Assembly: GCA_023245915.1 (NCBI GenBank)
Contig: JAHFJK010000005.1
Coordinates: 1-21,908 of the forward strand
Length of the DNA stretch: 21,908 nucleotides
Direction: 5' to 3'
From: Candidatus Doudnabacteria bacterium
GTDB taxonomy: Bacteria > Patescibacteriota > Doudnabacteria > UBA920
A program made the position numbers and the translations under genes. Position 1 is the stretch's first letter; every line of letters starts with the position of its first letter. Shown here piece after piece: positions 7,125-14,320 of the stretch. Under the pieces are notes generated by a model that saw nothing but the letters and a program-made list of their open reading frames with translations, ran no database searches and had not been told where the DNA came from.

Positions 7125-7500
7125 GCTTATTCCAACCAGCCCGATACTGGCCTAAATTTGCTGCCAGGCAAAAATCCAATTCGTAAACCGTTAAAGACAC
7201 TCTTTTATAGGTAAAATTTTCCTTACACACGCTATTGTCAGTCAGGTTGTCAGGCGCCTGGGAAAAATAAGTCAGCTGGATATTCCGGTCCAAAAATTCC
7301 TGGGCAGTGGGATAGCGGTTTTGGTCGCGCAAAAAATAATCCAGGCCCTTTTTCAGCTCTGCCACCATACTCTCCACCTGCTTTGCCCCTGCCACGGCTT
7401 TGCCGTGTCTGATGCCTAAAAAAACCGCGGCTACAAAAACAGCAGCCACTACTATGACTGCTAAGACAGCGATGTTGGTTTTTTTAAAAAATTCTCCCAT
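7111..7500 (-). CDS. Membrane-anchored pilin-like paralog without a prepilin cleavage site
   Basis: 129 residues. Residues ~9-30 are a plain membrane helix (NIAVLAVIVVAAVFVAAVFLG) with no G|FTLIE-type processing motif and no Glu5. The following region, AKQVESMVAELKKGLDYFL then DQNRYPT, parallels the major pilin (AKRLADVRQIASGLEIFY then DRNSYPT). The C-terminal FCLAANLGQYRAGWNKL parallels FCLGAQTGGYAAGIHTL, including the Cys (FCL) and an upstream partner Cys. I read it as a GspG/PilA-type paralog that stays anchored in the membrane. It follows the major pilin gene by 67 bases with a GC-rich hairpin between them. Its role is unknown; an assembly or anchoring accessory is possible. Confidence 0.72.
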   Translation of the reverse strand: MGEFFKKTNIAVLAVIVVAAVFVAAVFLGIRHGKAVAGAKQVESMVAELKKGLDYFLRDQNRYPTAQEFLDRNIQLTYFSQAPDNLTDNSVCKENFTYKRVSLTVYELDFCLAANLGQYRAGWNKLVRQ

Positions 7501-7513
7501 GCAAAAACATATA

Positions 7514-7552
7514 CCAGGCGGCCCGCGCGTTTTTTAAATGCGGGCCGCTTGG
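7514..7552 (-). terminator. GC-rich hairpin after the major pilin gene
   Basis: Arms CCAGGCGGCCCGC (7514-7526) and GCGGGCCGCTTGG (7540-7552) pair over 13 positions with one wobble and a 13-base loop. On the minus strand the stem is followed by TATATGTTTTT, a weak U tract. It is likely a partial terminator or mRNA-stabilising stem that makes pilin transcripts more abundant than downstream ones. Confidence 0.6.
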
Positions 7553-7566
7553 TTGGTAACAAAGTG

Positions 7567-8034
7567 TTACTGAATGCCGGCTTGGGTAAGGGTGTGGATT
7601 CCCGCGGCATAACCGCCGGTCTGGGCTCCCAGACAGAAGCTTAAGGTGTAGATTGGGGATACGTTGGTCACAGCTACGGCGGAATAGATGTAATCATTAG
7701 CTACTCCACCATTGTAAGCCCCTGTGCAACCGCTATCAGCCGGGGTCGGAGCGACCGGTACTAAGCCAATATAAGTCGGCGTAAATAAGTTGTTTACCAC
7801 GTTAGTGAAGCCTACGGCTGCGTTTCCAGCCTGGGTTGGATAAGAGTTTCGGTCATTATAGAATATTTCCAAACCCGAAGCTATTTGTCTTACGTCTGCC
7901 AGTCTCTTGGCGTCCCTGGCCTTGGCTCGAGCCGAGTTTAAGGCAAGTAAAACCACAGAAGCCAAAAGGCCGATAATCGCAATAACCACCAGTAATTCAA
8001 TTAAAGTAAAACCAGATTTGTTTTTATTTCTCAA
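7567..8034 (-). CDS. pilA: Major pilin, type IV (GspG/PilA-like)
   Basis: 155 residues from the TTG at 8032-8034. This start is chosen because GGGGGTGA (8040-8047), a 7-of-8 match to the extended Shine-Dalgarno sequence, lies 5 bases upstream; an alternative TTG at 8049 or GTG at 8043 would lie in or before that site. The leader is then MRNKNKSG, cleaved before FTLIELLVVIAIIGLLASVV with Glu13 as mature Glu5. The ARAKARDAKRLADVRQI segment and NDRNSYPT are typical of GspG-like major pilins. Two Cys (in SGCTG and SFCLG) could form the C-terminal disulfide loop. It has its own extended -10 promoter and a 3' hairpin, as expected for the most highly expressed gene of the locus. Whether it is a true T4P major pilin or a pseudopilin cannot be told from sequence alone. 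Confidence 0.92.
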   Translation of the reverse strand: MRNKNKSGFTLIELLVVIAIIGLLASVVLLALNSARAKARDAKRLADVRQIASGLEIFYNDRNSYPTQAGNAAVGFTNVVNNLFTPTYIGLVPVAPTPADSGCTGAYNGGVANDYIYSAVAVTNVSPIYTLSFCLGAQTGGYAAGIHTLTQAGIQ

Positions 8035-8039
8035 TGTTT

Positions 8040-8047
8040 TCACCCCC
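8040..8047 (-). promoter_or_regulatory. Strong ribosome binding site deciding the pilin start
   Basis: The minus strand reads GGGGGTGA then AAACA then TTG. It is one of the few strong Shine-Dalgarno sequences in the locus and sets the pilin start at the TTG at 8034. Confidence 0.7.
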
Positions 8048-8060
8048 AATCGTTATGTAG

Positions 8061-8081
8061 AATTGAAATATTATTTCAATT
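8061..8081 (-). promoter_or_regulatory. 5'-UTR hairpin of the major pilin mRNA
   Basis: AATTGAAAT (8061-8069) and ATTTCAATT (8073-8081) form a perfect nine-base-pair stem with a three-base loop, located between the promoter and the ribosome binding site. It could stabilise the 5' end of the transcript. Confidence 0.5.
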
Positions 8082-8095
8082 AAGTTAGTAATGAC

Positions 8096-8123
8096 ATTAT
8101 AACATCTTAAAGCAATTTAGCAA
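8096..8123 (-). promoter_or_regulatory. Major pilin promoter, extended -10
   Basis: The minus strand carries a perfect TATAAT (8096-8101) preceded by TGT, giving the extended -10 TGnTATAAT (8096-8104), and TTGCTA (8118-8123) as a four-of-six -35 with a 16-base spacer. The predicted start of transcription is near 8089, about 55 bases before the pilin start codon. Confidence 0.75.
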
Positions 8124-8138
8124 ATAAAGTTATACACA

Positions 8139-8241
8139 CCCAGCCCCAGTTTTGCATAAAAAATTTTAACACCTGGCTGGCTTTTTTGAGAAATGAAATA
8201 AAAATTTTTACTTTGGTATTCCATACAAAACTGGAGCTGGG
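8139..8241. repeat. 103-bp palindromic element E4 after pilC
   Basis: Arms CCCAGCCCCAGTTTTGCA (8139-8156) and its near complement (8224-8241) match at 16 of 18 positions. The element begins at the base next to the pilC stop codon (8242-8244) and ends 15 bases before the pilin promoter. Its size and position match E1 and E2 but its arm sequence is different. Confidence 0.85.
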
Positions 8242-9447
8242 CTAGCCTGCTGTGCTCGCCAAATTGTAAATCGGCAATAAAATGCCGGCAACCAGCACCC
8301 CCACGCCAATGCCCAGAATAATCATGATAATCGGCTCCAGCAAGGTGGTCAGGGTGGAAACCTTGGCATCCACCTCCTGTTCATAAAAACCCCCAAGTTT
8401 GGCCATGGTATCATCCAGCTGGGCAGTCTGTTCTCCGACTTTTATCATTTGGATGACAATAATCGGAAATTCCGGATGTCCCGACAGGCTTTCGCTGACC
8501 GTCTGGCCCTGCTGAATTTTTGTGACGGCAGCTAAAATAATATCCCGGTAGATAACGTTGTTAATGACTTCTGCGACTATCTGCAAGGCCTTAATAATCG
8601 GGATACCGCCAACAACTAAAGTCGCCAGGTTGGCGGAAAAACGCTCCAGATATATTTTTTTGAAAATCTCCCCAACGACGGGCAAATGAATTTTTAACCT
8701 GTCCCAGACATATCTGCCATTTACCGTGGTGACGTAGTACCGGCCCAATAAAATAGCCGCCGCCATCAGCATTAAAATTATCCACCAGAATTTATTAAAA
8801 AAATCGGTAAAAGTAATTAATACCAAAGACACCGGCGGCAATTGCCCTCCCTGCTCCTTCAGCACCGAGGTTAAATTGGGCAGGACAAATTTAAACATCA
8901 GCAGACCAATAACCAGCAAAGCGGCGAGCACAAAAACCGGATAGGTCATGGCTCCTTTAACCTTGCTTTGCAATTTGTAATTTTTTTCCAGCTGGTCCGC
9001 CAGATAAACCAGGGCTTTGTCCAGGGAACCGGAGACTTCACCCGACATAACCATGCTGACATACACACTGCCGAACACCTCCTGATGCTTGTCTAAAGCG
9101 TTAGACAGACTGTCGCCATTTTCTACCGAAGCGATAAGGTCGACTATAATACTCAAAAGGTATTTACCGGTAATCTGGTCCTGGAGTATCCTTAGCGCCT
9201 GAATGATTGGCACGCGCGCGGCAATTAAAGTGGCGAGCTGCCTGGAAAACAGCACCAGTTCTTTATGGTTGACGCGGCGGCCAAACGGATTGAATTTATC
9301 CAGTAAATTATCCGGCTGCTCCTGCAGGGAAAAAATTGTCAGCCCATTTTCAGTCAGCAGGGCCTCGGCCTTGTTTTGATCCACAGCTACAACCACACCG
9401 CTTTGAATCTTGCCCGCATTATTTCTGGCTTTGTATTTAAATTTCAT
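8242..9447 (-). CDS. pilC: Type IV pilus platform protein PilC
   Basis: 401 residues, usual family length. The N-terminal ~60 residues (MKFKYKARNNAGKIQSGVVVA) form the soluble lead domain. Two T2SSF repeats follow at about 70-190 and 275-395, each starting with the LVLFSRQLATLIAARVPI or LERFSANLATLVVGGIPI pattern. Membrane helices lie near 168-190, 220-238 and 372-394. PilC is the inner-membrane base on which the PilB and PilT motors act. Its ATG is preceded immediately by a long hairpin (9450-9532) that leaves no room for a free ribosome binding site. Its stop abuts palindromic element E4. Confidence 0.95.
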   Translation of the reverse strand: MKFKYKARNNAGKIQSGVVVAVDQNKAEALLTENGLTIFSLQEQPDNLLDKFNPFGRRVNHKELVLFSRQLATLIAARVPIIQALRILQDQITGKYLLSIIVDLIASVENGDSLSNALDKHQEVFGSVYVSMVMSGEVSGSLDKALVYLADQLEKNYKLQSKVKGAMTYPVFVLAALLVIGLLMFKFVLPNLTSVLKEQGGQLPPVSLVLITFTDFFNKFWWIILMLMAAAILLGRYYVTTVNGRYVWDRLKIHLPVVGEIFKKIYLERFSANLATLVVGGIPIIKALQIVAEVINNVIYRDIILAAVTKIQQGQTVSESLSGHPEFPIIVIQMIKVGEQTAQLDDTMAKLGGFYEQEVDAKVSTLTTLLEPIIMIILGIGVGVLVAGILLPIYNLASTAG

Positions 9448-9449
9448 AG

Positions 9450-9532
9450 CTTTACTAACTACTAATCCTTACTAATATACTAATACTTGGCCACGGATTA
9501 GTATATTAGTAACCAATTCGTAGTTGGTAAAG
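9450..9532. promoter_or_regulatory. Long hairpin in the pilC translation initiation region
   Basis: The inner arms TTACTAATATACTAAT (9469-9484) and ATTAGTATATTAGTAA (9497-9512) are perfectly complementary over 16 bases with a 12-base loop. The outer arms 9450-9468 and 9513-9532 continue the pairing (CTTTAC.AACTAC.AAT) with few mismatches. The structure ends two bases before the pilC start codon. Words of the type ACTAAT are repeated within it. Confidence 0.8.
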
Positions 9533-9539
9533 ACAGTTA

Positions 9540-9648
9540 CTAGTGTGCCATTAATTTAATTCTGATGATGCAAAATTTGCAAAAGCCCTTAATTTATTGG
9601 CCATTTACAGTATCCTCACCCGTCAAATTTAAATTAAAGGCACACTAG
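9540..9648. repeat. 109-bp palindromic element E2 (TAGTGYGCC family)
   Basis: Arms 9540-9559 (CTAGTGTGCC then ATTAATTTAA) and 9629-9648 pair at 19 of 20 positions. The right end carries TAGTGTGCC followed by TTTAATTTAAATTTGAC on the minus strand, matching E1's left arm (7018-7043) except for one base. The TAG that ends pilT is the first part of this arm. The interior shares an AATTTATTGG block with E1. Confidence 0.85.
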
Positions 9649-10715
9649 GATATCAGGGAAAGAAAATACTCGTTATCCAGAACAAAATTCTGCGCCACTT
9701 CAAACTCTACCAAACCCTGCTTGACCAGCAAAGCCAGGGTTTTATCCAGCGGCACCATGCCCTCTTCCAAACTGGTGTGGATAATGTTGGCAATTTCATA
9801 AGTCTTATTGTCGCGGATTACATTCCTGACCGCGTGGTTGGCCATCATGATTTCATAAGCCGGAACCTGCCCGCCCCCGATTTTGCGCAGCAAACGCAAA
9901 GATACCACCCCGACCAGCACATTGGCCAGCTGGCCGCGGACCTGTTGCTGCTGGGCAGAGGGGAAAACATCTACAATACGGTCAATGCTCTGGGGGGCGT
10001 CGTTGGTATGCAGGGTGGCAAAAACCAAATGTCCGGTTTCCGCGATTGTCAGGGCGCTGGAGATGGATTCCAAATCGCGAATTTCGCCTAAGAGCACAAT
10101 ATTTATATCTTCGCGCAGGGCAGCGCGCAGGGCAGCGGCAAAAGTTTTGGTGTCGGAATACAGCTCCCTCTGGGAAATAATCGATTTATTGGCAATAAAG
10201 ATATACTCAATGGGATCTTCAATGGTTAAAATATGCTCACTTCGGGTATTGTTGATTTCGTTGATCATGGCGGCCAAAGCCGTTGATTTGCCGTGGCCGG
10301 TAGGCCCTACCATTAAAACCAACCCCTGTTTCTTTTCAATAAATTTTCTTAAAGCCGCCGGCAGGTTAAGCTCTTCTAAGGTTTTAATGTGGTTGGGAAT
10401 TAGCCGTAAGGCCAGACTCAACACCCCTTTCTGCCGGTAAACGTTAACGCGAAAACGGACATTATCCTTGAAAGAGTAGGAAAAATCCAGCTGCATTTCT
10501 GATTCGAACATTTTTTTCTGCTCGCCGCTCAGCAAAACACTGAGCAAGTCAGTAAGATTATCGTTGCTCAAAACCTGATAATTATCCAAACGGATAAGTT
10601 CGGTATCCACGCGAATGGTAGGCGGTTCGCTCACCATTAAATGCAAATCCGAAGCGTTGCGTTCCAGGACCAAAGAAAGCAATTTATTCAATTCAAGTTC
10701 ACTGGCTTTGTACAT
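9645..10715 (-). CDS. pilT: Pilus retraction ATPase PilT
   Basis: 356 residues from the ATG at 10713-10715; a TTG four codons upstream (10727) is also possible. Residues ~8-110 are the N-terminal PAS-like domain beginning with the NASDLHL signature. Walker A is GPTGHGKST (141-149, counted from the upstream TTG), with His where Ser is usual. The Asp box is LTIEDPIEY, Walker B is NIVLLGEIRD, and the His box is TGHLVFATLHTN. AVRNVIRD near 299-306 is the PilT-specific equivalent of AIRNLIRE, which separates it from PilB. It drives pilus depolymerisation on PilC. Its stop codon is supplied by palindromic element E2. Confidence 0.95.
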   Translation of the reverse strand: MYKASELELNKLLSLVLERNASDLHLMVSEPPTIRVDTELIRLDNYQVLSNDNLTDLLSVLLSGEQKKMFESEMQLDFSYSFKDNVRFRVNVYRQKGVLSLALRLIPNHIKTLEELNLPAALRKFIEKKQGLVLMVGPTGHGKSTALAAMINEINNTRSEHILTIEDPIEYIFIANKSIISQRELYSDTKTFAAALRAALREDINIVLLGEIRDLESISSALTIAETGHLVFATLHTNDAPQSIDRIVDVFPSAQQQQVRGQLANVLVGVVSLRLLRKIGGGQVPAYEIMMANHAVRNVIRDNKTYEIANIIHTSLEEGMVPLDKTLALLVKQGLVEFEVAQNFVLDNEYFLSLIS

Positions 10716-10731
10716 AAATATACTCAATTGC

Positions 10732-10865
10732 TAAATTAATTTAGATATAATACTCCGAAGCTTATGTTGTTATTACTTAATTTTATCGGTTATTATTAAT
10801 TTTATCCAAAACACAAAATCGGAATTTGATTAGCGAAGGAGTATATATCGAATTTACTAATTAGA
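10732..10865. repeat. Palindromic element E3 between the receiver gene and pilT
   Basis: Core arms GATATAATACTCC (10744-10756) and GGAGTATATATC (10838-10849) pair with one bulge. Weaker pairing extends outward to about 10732 and 10865 through AT-rich CTAAATTA-type words. The interior has AATTTTATCGG (10779-10789), resembling the interior block of E1 and E2. It fills the gap between the two genes. Confidence 0.6.
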
Positions 10866-10891
10866 TTCGTTCCATTCGTTGATTCGATTTA

Positions 10892-11359
10892 TTATAAAAT
10901 GCTTCTTACAATATGCACCAAATCATGGGGACGGGAAAATCTGGTATTGATATGGCTTGATACCCCCATTGCCATTAATTCTTTAACCTGCTGCTCCCCG
11001 CTTAAGCCGGTGCTAATCAAGCGCAGTCCCGGAAAATCGAAGCTTAAATCGCTAAACAAACGGCCGAGCTGGACCATAGTCGAGGGGGATAGGCAATCGG
11101 CGTTAAAAATTATTACGTGCGGCTTCCAACTGCTTACCTTGTCGCGCGCTTCAGAGAGCTTAGGACAATTATAAACATCGAAACTGTGGGCGGTTAAATA
11201 ATACCGGTATAAGGCAAAGACGTATTCTTCCGGCTCATAAATTAAAATCTTTTTTGGCTGCGCTGTTAAAACCGTCAGGTCCGCGATATTTAATTTTTGT
11301 CTGAAAAAGTAAGCCATAAGTAATTGAGCAAAATTTAAATGATTTAAAAGATTGGTCAT
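10892..11359 (-). CDS. Degenerate response-regulator receiver protein
   Basis: 155 residues. Residues ~36-155 look like a CheY-type receiver fold: KKILIYEPEE gives a beta-1 with an altered acidic pair (E-P-E instead of D-D). HVIIFNADCLSP gives beta-3, with Asp four residues before Pro at the phosphorylation position. GLRLISTGL is beta-4, and SHINTRFSRP puts Arg where the conserved Lys is expected. The N-terminal ~35 residues have no recognised domain. It sits between pilB and pilT in the operon, so a role in controlling the two motors is plausible. The altered pocket makes phosphorylation uncertain. Confidence 0.7.
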   Translation of the reverse strand: MTNLLNHLNFAQLLMAYFFRQKLNIADLTVLTAQPKKILIYEPEEYVFALYRYYLTAHSFDVYNCPKLSEARDKVSSWKPHVIIFNADCLSPSTMVQLGRLFSDLSFDFPGLRLISTGLSGEQQVKELMAMGVSSHINTRFSRPHDLVHIVRSIL

Positions 11360-11405
11360 GATTGTTTAAGATTCTTGTCAATCTTGATCAATTATCTCAA
11401 TCTTG

Positions 11406-13187
11406 TCATTCAGTAGTCACCCTAATCACCTCATCCATGGTGGTTTCTCCCCGAAGCACCTTAATAATCCCGTCCTGCTTCATGGTAATCATGCCCATTT
11501 TTAAAGTGGCTTCGTAGATTTTATGGGCCGAAGACTTGGCCATAATCAAATCCTGGATGTCAGGCACCATAGGCAGGACTTCAAAAATCCCGTATCTGCC
11601 CACATAGCCCGTATGCCCGCATTTCTCACAGCCCTGTCCCTTAAAAACTTTGAGGCTGGTTTTTTCAAAACCTTCAAAATAATCTTCCGGGATGGTCGCC
11701 AGGTTTTTTTTAATTTCTTCCTCCAGCGCTTTGCTAAGTTCCGCCTGCACGCGGCAATCCGGACAAATTTTTCTGACCAGCCGCTGGGCCATAACCACAT
11801 TAACCGAGGCAATTAATAAAAACGGCTCTATGCCCATATCTATAAGCCTGGGCATGGCGCCAATGGAATTATTTGTGTGCAAAGTGGAAAATAATAAGTG
11901 CCCGGTTAAGGCGGCATGAACCGCGATTTCCGCAGTTTCTTTGTCGCGGATTTCCCCCACCATGACAATATTAGGATCCTGTCTTAAAATGCTGCGCAGT
12001 CCCGAAGCAAAAGTCAGGCCAATGTCCTGATTAATCTGGCTTTGGTTGACGCCTTCTATAAAGTATTCTACCGGGTCTTCCAGGGTTACAATGTTGACCG
12101 AAGCGGTATTAAGAATGCTTAAAATAGAATATAGGGTGGTGGATTTACCGCTGCCGGTTGGGCCGGTAATCAGGAAGATGCCGTGGGTTTTTTGGATGTT
12201 TTCCTTAACCCATTGCAAAGCGCGTCCGCGGATACCCAACTGGTCTAAGCTTGGGGCTTTAGACGTCTTATCTAAAATACGCATGACAATTTTTTCGCCA
12301 TAAATCAGGGGTAAGATTGCCACACGCAAATCCACCGCCTTTTTGCCGACTTCCATATGGAAACGGCCGTCCTGCGGCAGTCGGGATTCATCAATCTTCA
12401 AATTGGATAAAATCTTTATGCGTGTCACAATAGCCAACTGGACTGTTTTTGGCAGCATCAATGAGGTGCGCAAAATACCGTCAATACGGTAGCGGACGCG
12501 GACGTCTTTTTCCGAAGGCTCAACATGGATGTCCGAGGCGTTGGCTTCGATGGCATTGCTTAAAATCACTTCTACAATTTTGATTATCGGCGCGTCTTCA
12601 ATAACCCGGGGTTTGATTTCTTTTTTTATCTGCACCTGCACCGCTTCCGCCGACTCCTGGGTCTCAATGTCCTTTAAGGCTTCGCCCACCACCTTTTTTA
12701 AGCTTCGTTTTTTGCCGATCAAAATTTTAATCGAGGTTGGCGAAGCTATATAGAGTTGCACCTGCAAATTTTGTTCGCGGCTTAAAAATTCCAGCGCCTC
12801 CAGCGCCGACAAATTGCCGGGATCGGCCGTGGCAACTTTCAAATTCTCTTCGGCTAACTCAAAGGGCACAAAATTATAAAAACTAATGGATTCCATAGGA
12901 ATCAGGTCAAACACATTTGCCGGGACCTGAGCCTGGCGCAAGTCCACATAAGGCAGATTAAAAAAAGCCGCCTTGGCTTTGGCTAAATCTTCCTCATCCA
13001 GAATTTTTTGGGCTATTAACTGCTGGCCGAGATCTTCTCCATTTTGTTGCCTCAAAGCCTGGACCTGCGCCAGCGCCTGGGCTTGGACAAAGCCGTTGTC
13101 AACTAAAAATTTTTCAAACCCCGGCGCCGCAGAGGTGTTGCTGCTATTGGTTTTTGCCGGGGTATCCACCCCGTTAAAATTTTCCAT
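11406..13187 (-). CDS. pilB: Pilus extension ATPase PilB (GspE family)
   Basis: 593 residues, usual length. Residues 23-150 form the N-terminal T2SSE_N (MshEN-like) domain. The motor domain has the arginine-rich core near 225-305, Walker A GPTGSGKST (342-350), the Asp box TLEDPVEY, Walker B NIVMVGEIRD (406-415) and the His box TGHLLFSTLHTN. The tetracysteine zinc site typical of PilB and absent from PilT is present (C475, C478, C520, C523). It hydrolyses ATP on the cytoplasmic face and polymerises pilin through PilC. Upstream is a 165-base gap to the small anchored protein, with only weak palindromes; downstream is the receiver gene after 46 bases. Confidence 0.96.
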   Translation of the reverse strand: MENFNGVDTPAKTNSSNTSAAPGFEKFLVDNGFVQAQALAQVQALRQQNGEDLGQQLIAQKILDEEDLAKAKAAFFNLPYVDLRQAQVPANVFDLIPMESISFYNFVPFELAEENLKVATADPGNLSALEALEFLSREQNLQVQLYIASPTSIKILIGKKRSLKKVVGEALKDIETQESAEAVQVQIKKEIKPRVIEDAPIIKIVEVILSNAIEANASDIHVEPSEKDVRVRYRIDGILRTSLMLPKTVQLAIVTRIKILSNLKIDESRLPQDGRFHMEVGKKAVDLRVAILPLIYGEKIVMRILDKTSKAPSLDQLGIRGRALQWVKENIQKTHGIFLITGPTGSGKSTTLYSILSILNTASVNIVTLEDPVEYFIEGVNQSQINQDIGLTFASGLRSILRQDPNIVMVGEIRDKETAEIAVHAALTGHLLFSTLHTNNSIGAMPRLIDMGIEPFLLIASVNVVMAQRLVRKICPDCRVQAELSKALEEEIKKNLATIPEDYFEGFEKTSLKVFKGQGCEKCGHTGYVGRYGIFEVLPMVPDIQDLIMAKSSAHKIYEATLKMGMITMKQDGIIKVLRGETTMDEVIRVTTE

Positions 13188-13352
13188 CGGTTAAGTGAAG
13201 CAATAATTTTTTATATGACTTGACCCTGTTTAAACTTTTCATCAGCCGGCAAACTCTAATCGGGTCCAGAGTTGGAATTAAAATTTTTAAATGCCGGAAA
13301 TTTTTCGCGGCTTGCTTACCGGCAGTCAGGTTTTGGTGTAAATCTGTTGGGG
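13188..13352. other. Spacer between the 99-residue protein gene and pilB
   Basis: No ORF of interest. It holds only short hairpins, CAAACTCT..AGAGTTGG and TGCCGG..CCGGCA near 13294 and 13329. An imperfect larger inverted repeat may be present but is too diverged to call. Confidence 0.4.
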
Positions 13353-13652
13353 TTATTGTCCGGCAAGAGGATTAATAAGCTCATCAGGCGGTATGCCAAC
13401 TTCCCTTTTGGCATCGACTTGAGGATACTGGATAACGTTATACTCAAAACGATTCTCGTCTATTACTTTAAAATTCAAACTTCTGCCGTTGGGTAAAATA
13501 TCATCCTGACTCTTCTGCGCGGCAGGTATGCCCGCCAAAAAGTTGGGAGGAGGAGAGATGCTGTTTTTAAAAAACGAGTTGTATAAAATAATCGCTGCTC
13601 CGCCGAAGGCCGAGACAATTACCACCAGTTGAATTATTAGTTTTTTGTCCAT
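13353..13652 (-). CDS. Small membrane-anchored protein in the PilMNO cluster
   Basis: 99 residues. A single N-terminal membrane helix (residues ~5-24, LIIQLVVIVSAFGGAAIILY) is followed by an extracytoplasmic Pro-rich tail with the pattern ILPNGRSLNFKVID. There is no lipobox, so it is not a classical PilP lipoprotein, though it occupies the PilP slot after PilM, PilN and PilO. I do not recognise the family. Its position suggests a partner of the PilNO alignment complex. The ATG start is 39 bases after the pilO stop. Confidence 0.65.
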   Translation of the reverse strand: MDKKLIIQLVVIVSAFGGAAIILYNSFFKNSISPPPNFLAGIPAAQKSQDDILPNGRSLNFKVIDENRFEYNVIQYPQVDAKREVGIPPDELINPLAGQ

Positions 13653-13691
13653 TGTTTAAAAATTAGCCGGTTGTTGAATGCGAAGCTTGCT

Positions 13692-14306
13692 TTAAGGAGC
13701 AAAGTAGTAAGCAGTAATGCTAAGTTTCATATTCAGGTTGCCCTCAGTACCCGAGTCAAGGCTTAAATCAGTCACGTCTATTAACCTTCCGCTGGTTTCC
13801 AGCTTGCGCAAAAAGGCAGTCAGCTGGTTTAAAGAGCCAATAACGTAGACTGTTCCGCTCAACTTCTGCAGCTCCCTCTTGGGGGCAAAAACATCTTTCA
13901 ACAAATCCTTGTCCCCGGCAACCACGCCGTTTGGCTTGCCCGAAAGGTTTATATTGCCTAGCGTGACCCCAGAGGATCTGGCAAAAGCATCAATTAAAAG
14001 GTTAAGTCTTAAACTCTTGCCGTCTAAGGGCAAGGCTTTATCCAGGTCCGCAATCTCATTTTGATGAGACTGGAGGCTTTTGGCCAATTCCCTAAGTGTG
14101 TCTAATTTACCCGCTATCAATTTTTGTTCTTCCTTAATTTTTGTCAGCTCACGTCTTTTTTCATCGCCCTGGTTCTTTTTAGGCAGAATAACGAACCAAA
14201 CCAGCAAAAGGCTGATTATAACCAGCAGCCCTATTTCCACAAAAGGGTTACGGAATGCTGTTCTGCCCTGCAAAGCGGCGGCCGGTTTGGAAAAATTAAT
14301 GTTCAT
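13692..14306 (-). CDS. pilO: Pilus alignment protein PilO
   Basis: 204 residues. A short cytoplasmic segment precedes one membrane helix (residues ~25-42, IGLLVIISLLLVWFVILP). A coiled-coil segment follows at ~50-95 (KRRELTKIKEEQKLIAGKLDTL), then a ferredoxin-like C-terminal domain containing LSGTVYVIGSLNQLTAFLRKLE, the characteristic PilO pattern. PilO pairs with PilN in the inner membrane and links the motor and platform to the outside of the cell. It follows pilN by 14 bases. Confidence 0.85.
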   Translation of the reverse strand: MNINFSKPAAALQGRTAFRNPFVEIGLLVIISLLLVWFVILPKKNQGDEKRRELTKIKEEQKLIAGKLDTLRELAKSLQSHQNEIADLDKALPLDGKSLRLNLLIDAFARSSGVTLGNINLSGKPNGVVAGDKDLLKDVFAPKRELQKLSGTVYVIGSLNQLTAFLRKLETSGRLIDVTDLSLDSGTEGNLNMKLSITAYYFAP

Positions 14307-14320
14307 AGCTTTTTAAATTT

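Noticed and set aside
9883..10440. 185-codon plus-strand open frame opposite pilT
   Set aside because: It is antisense to a fully supported pilT with intact motor motifs and encodes a low-complexity product; it is a shadow of pilT codon usage.
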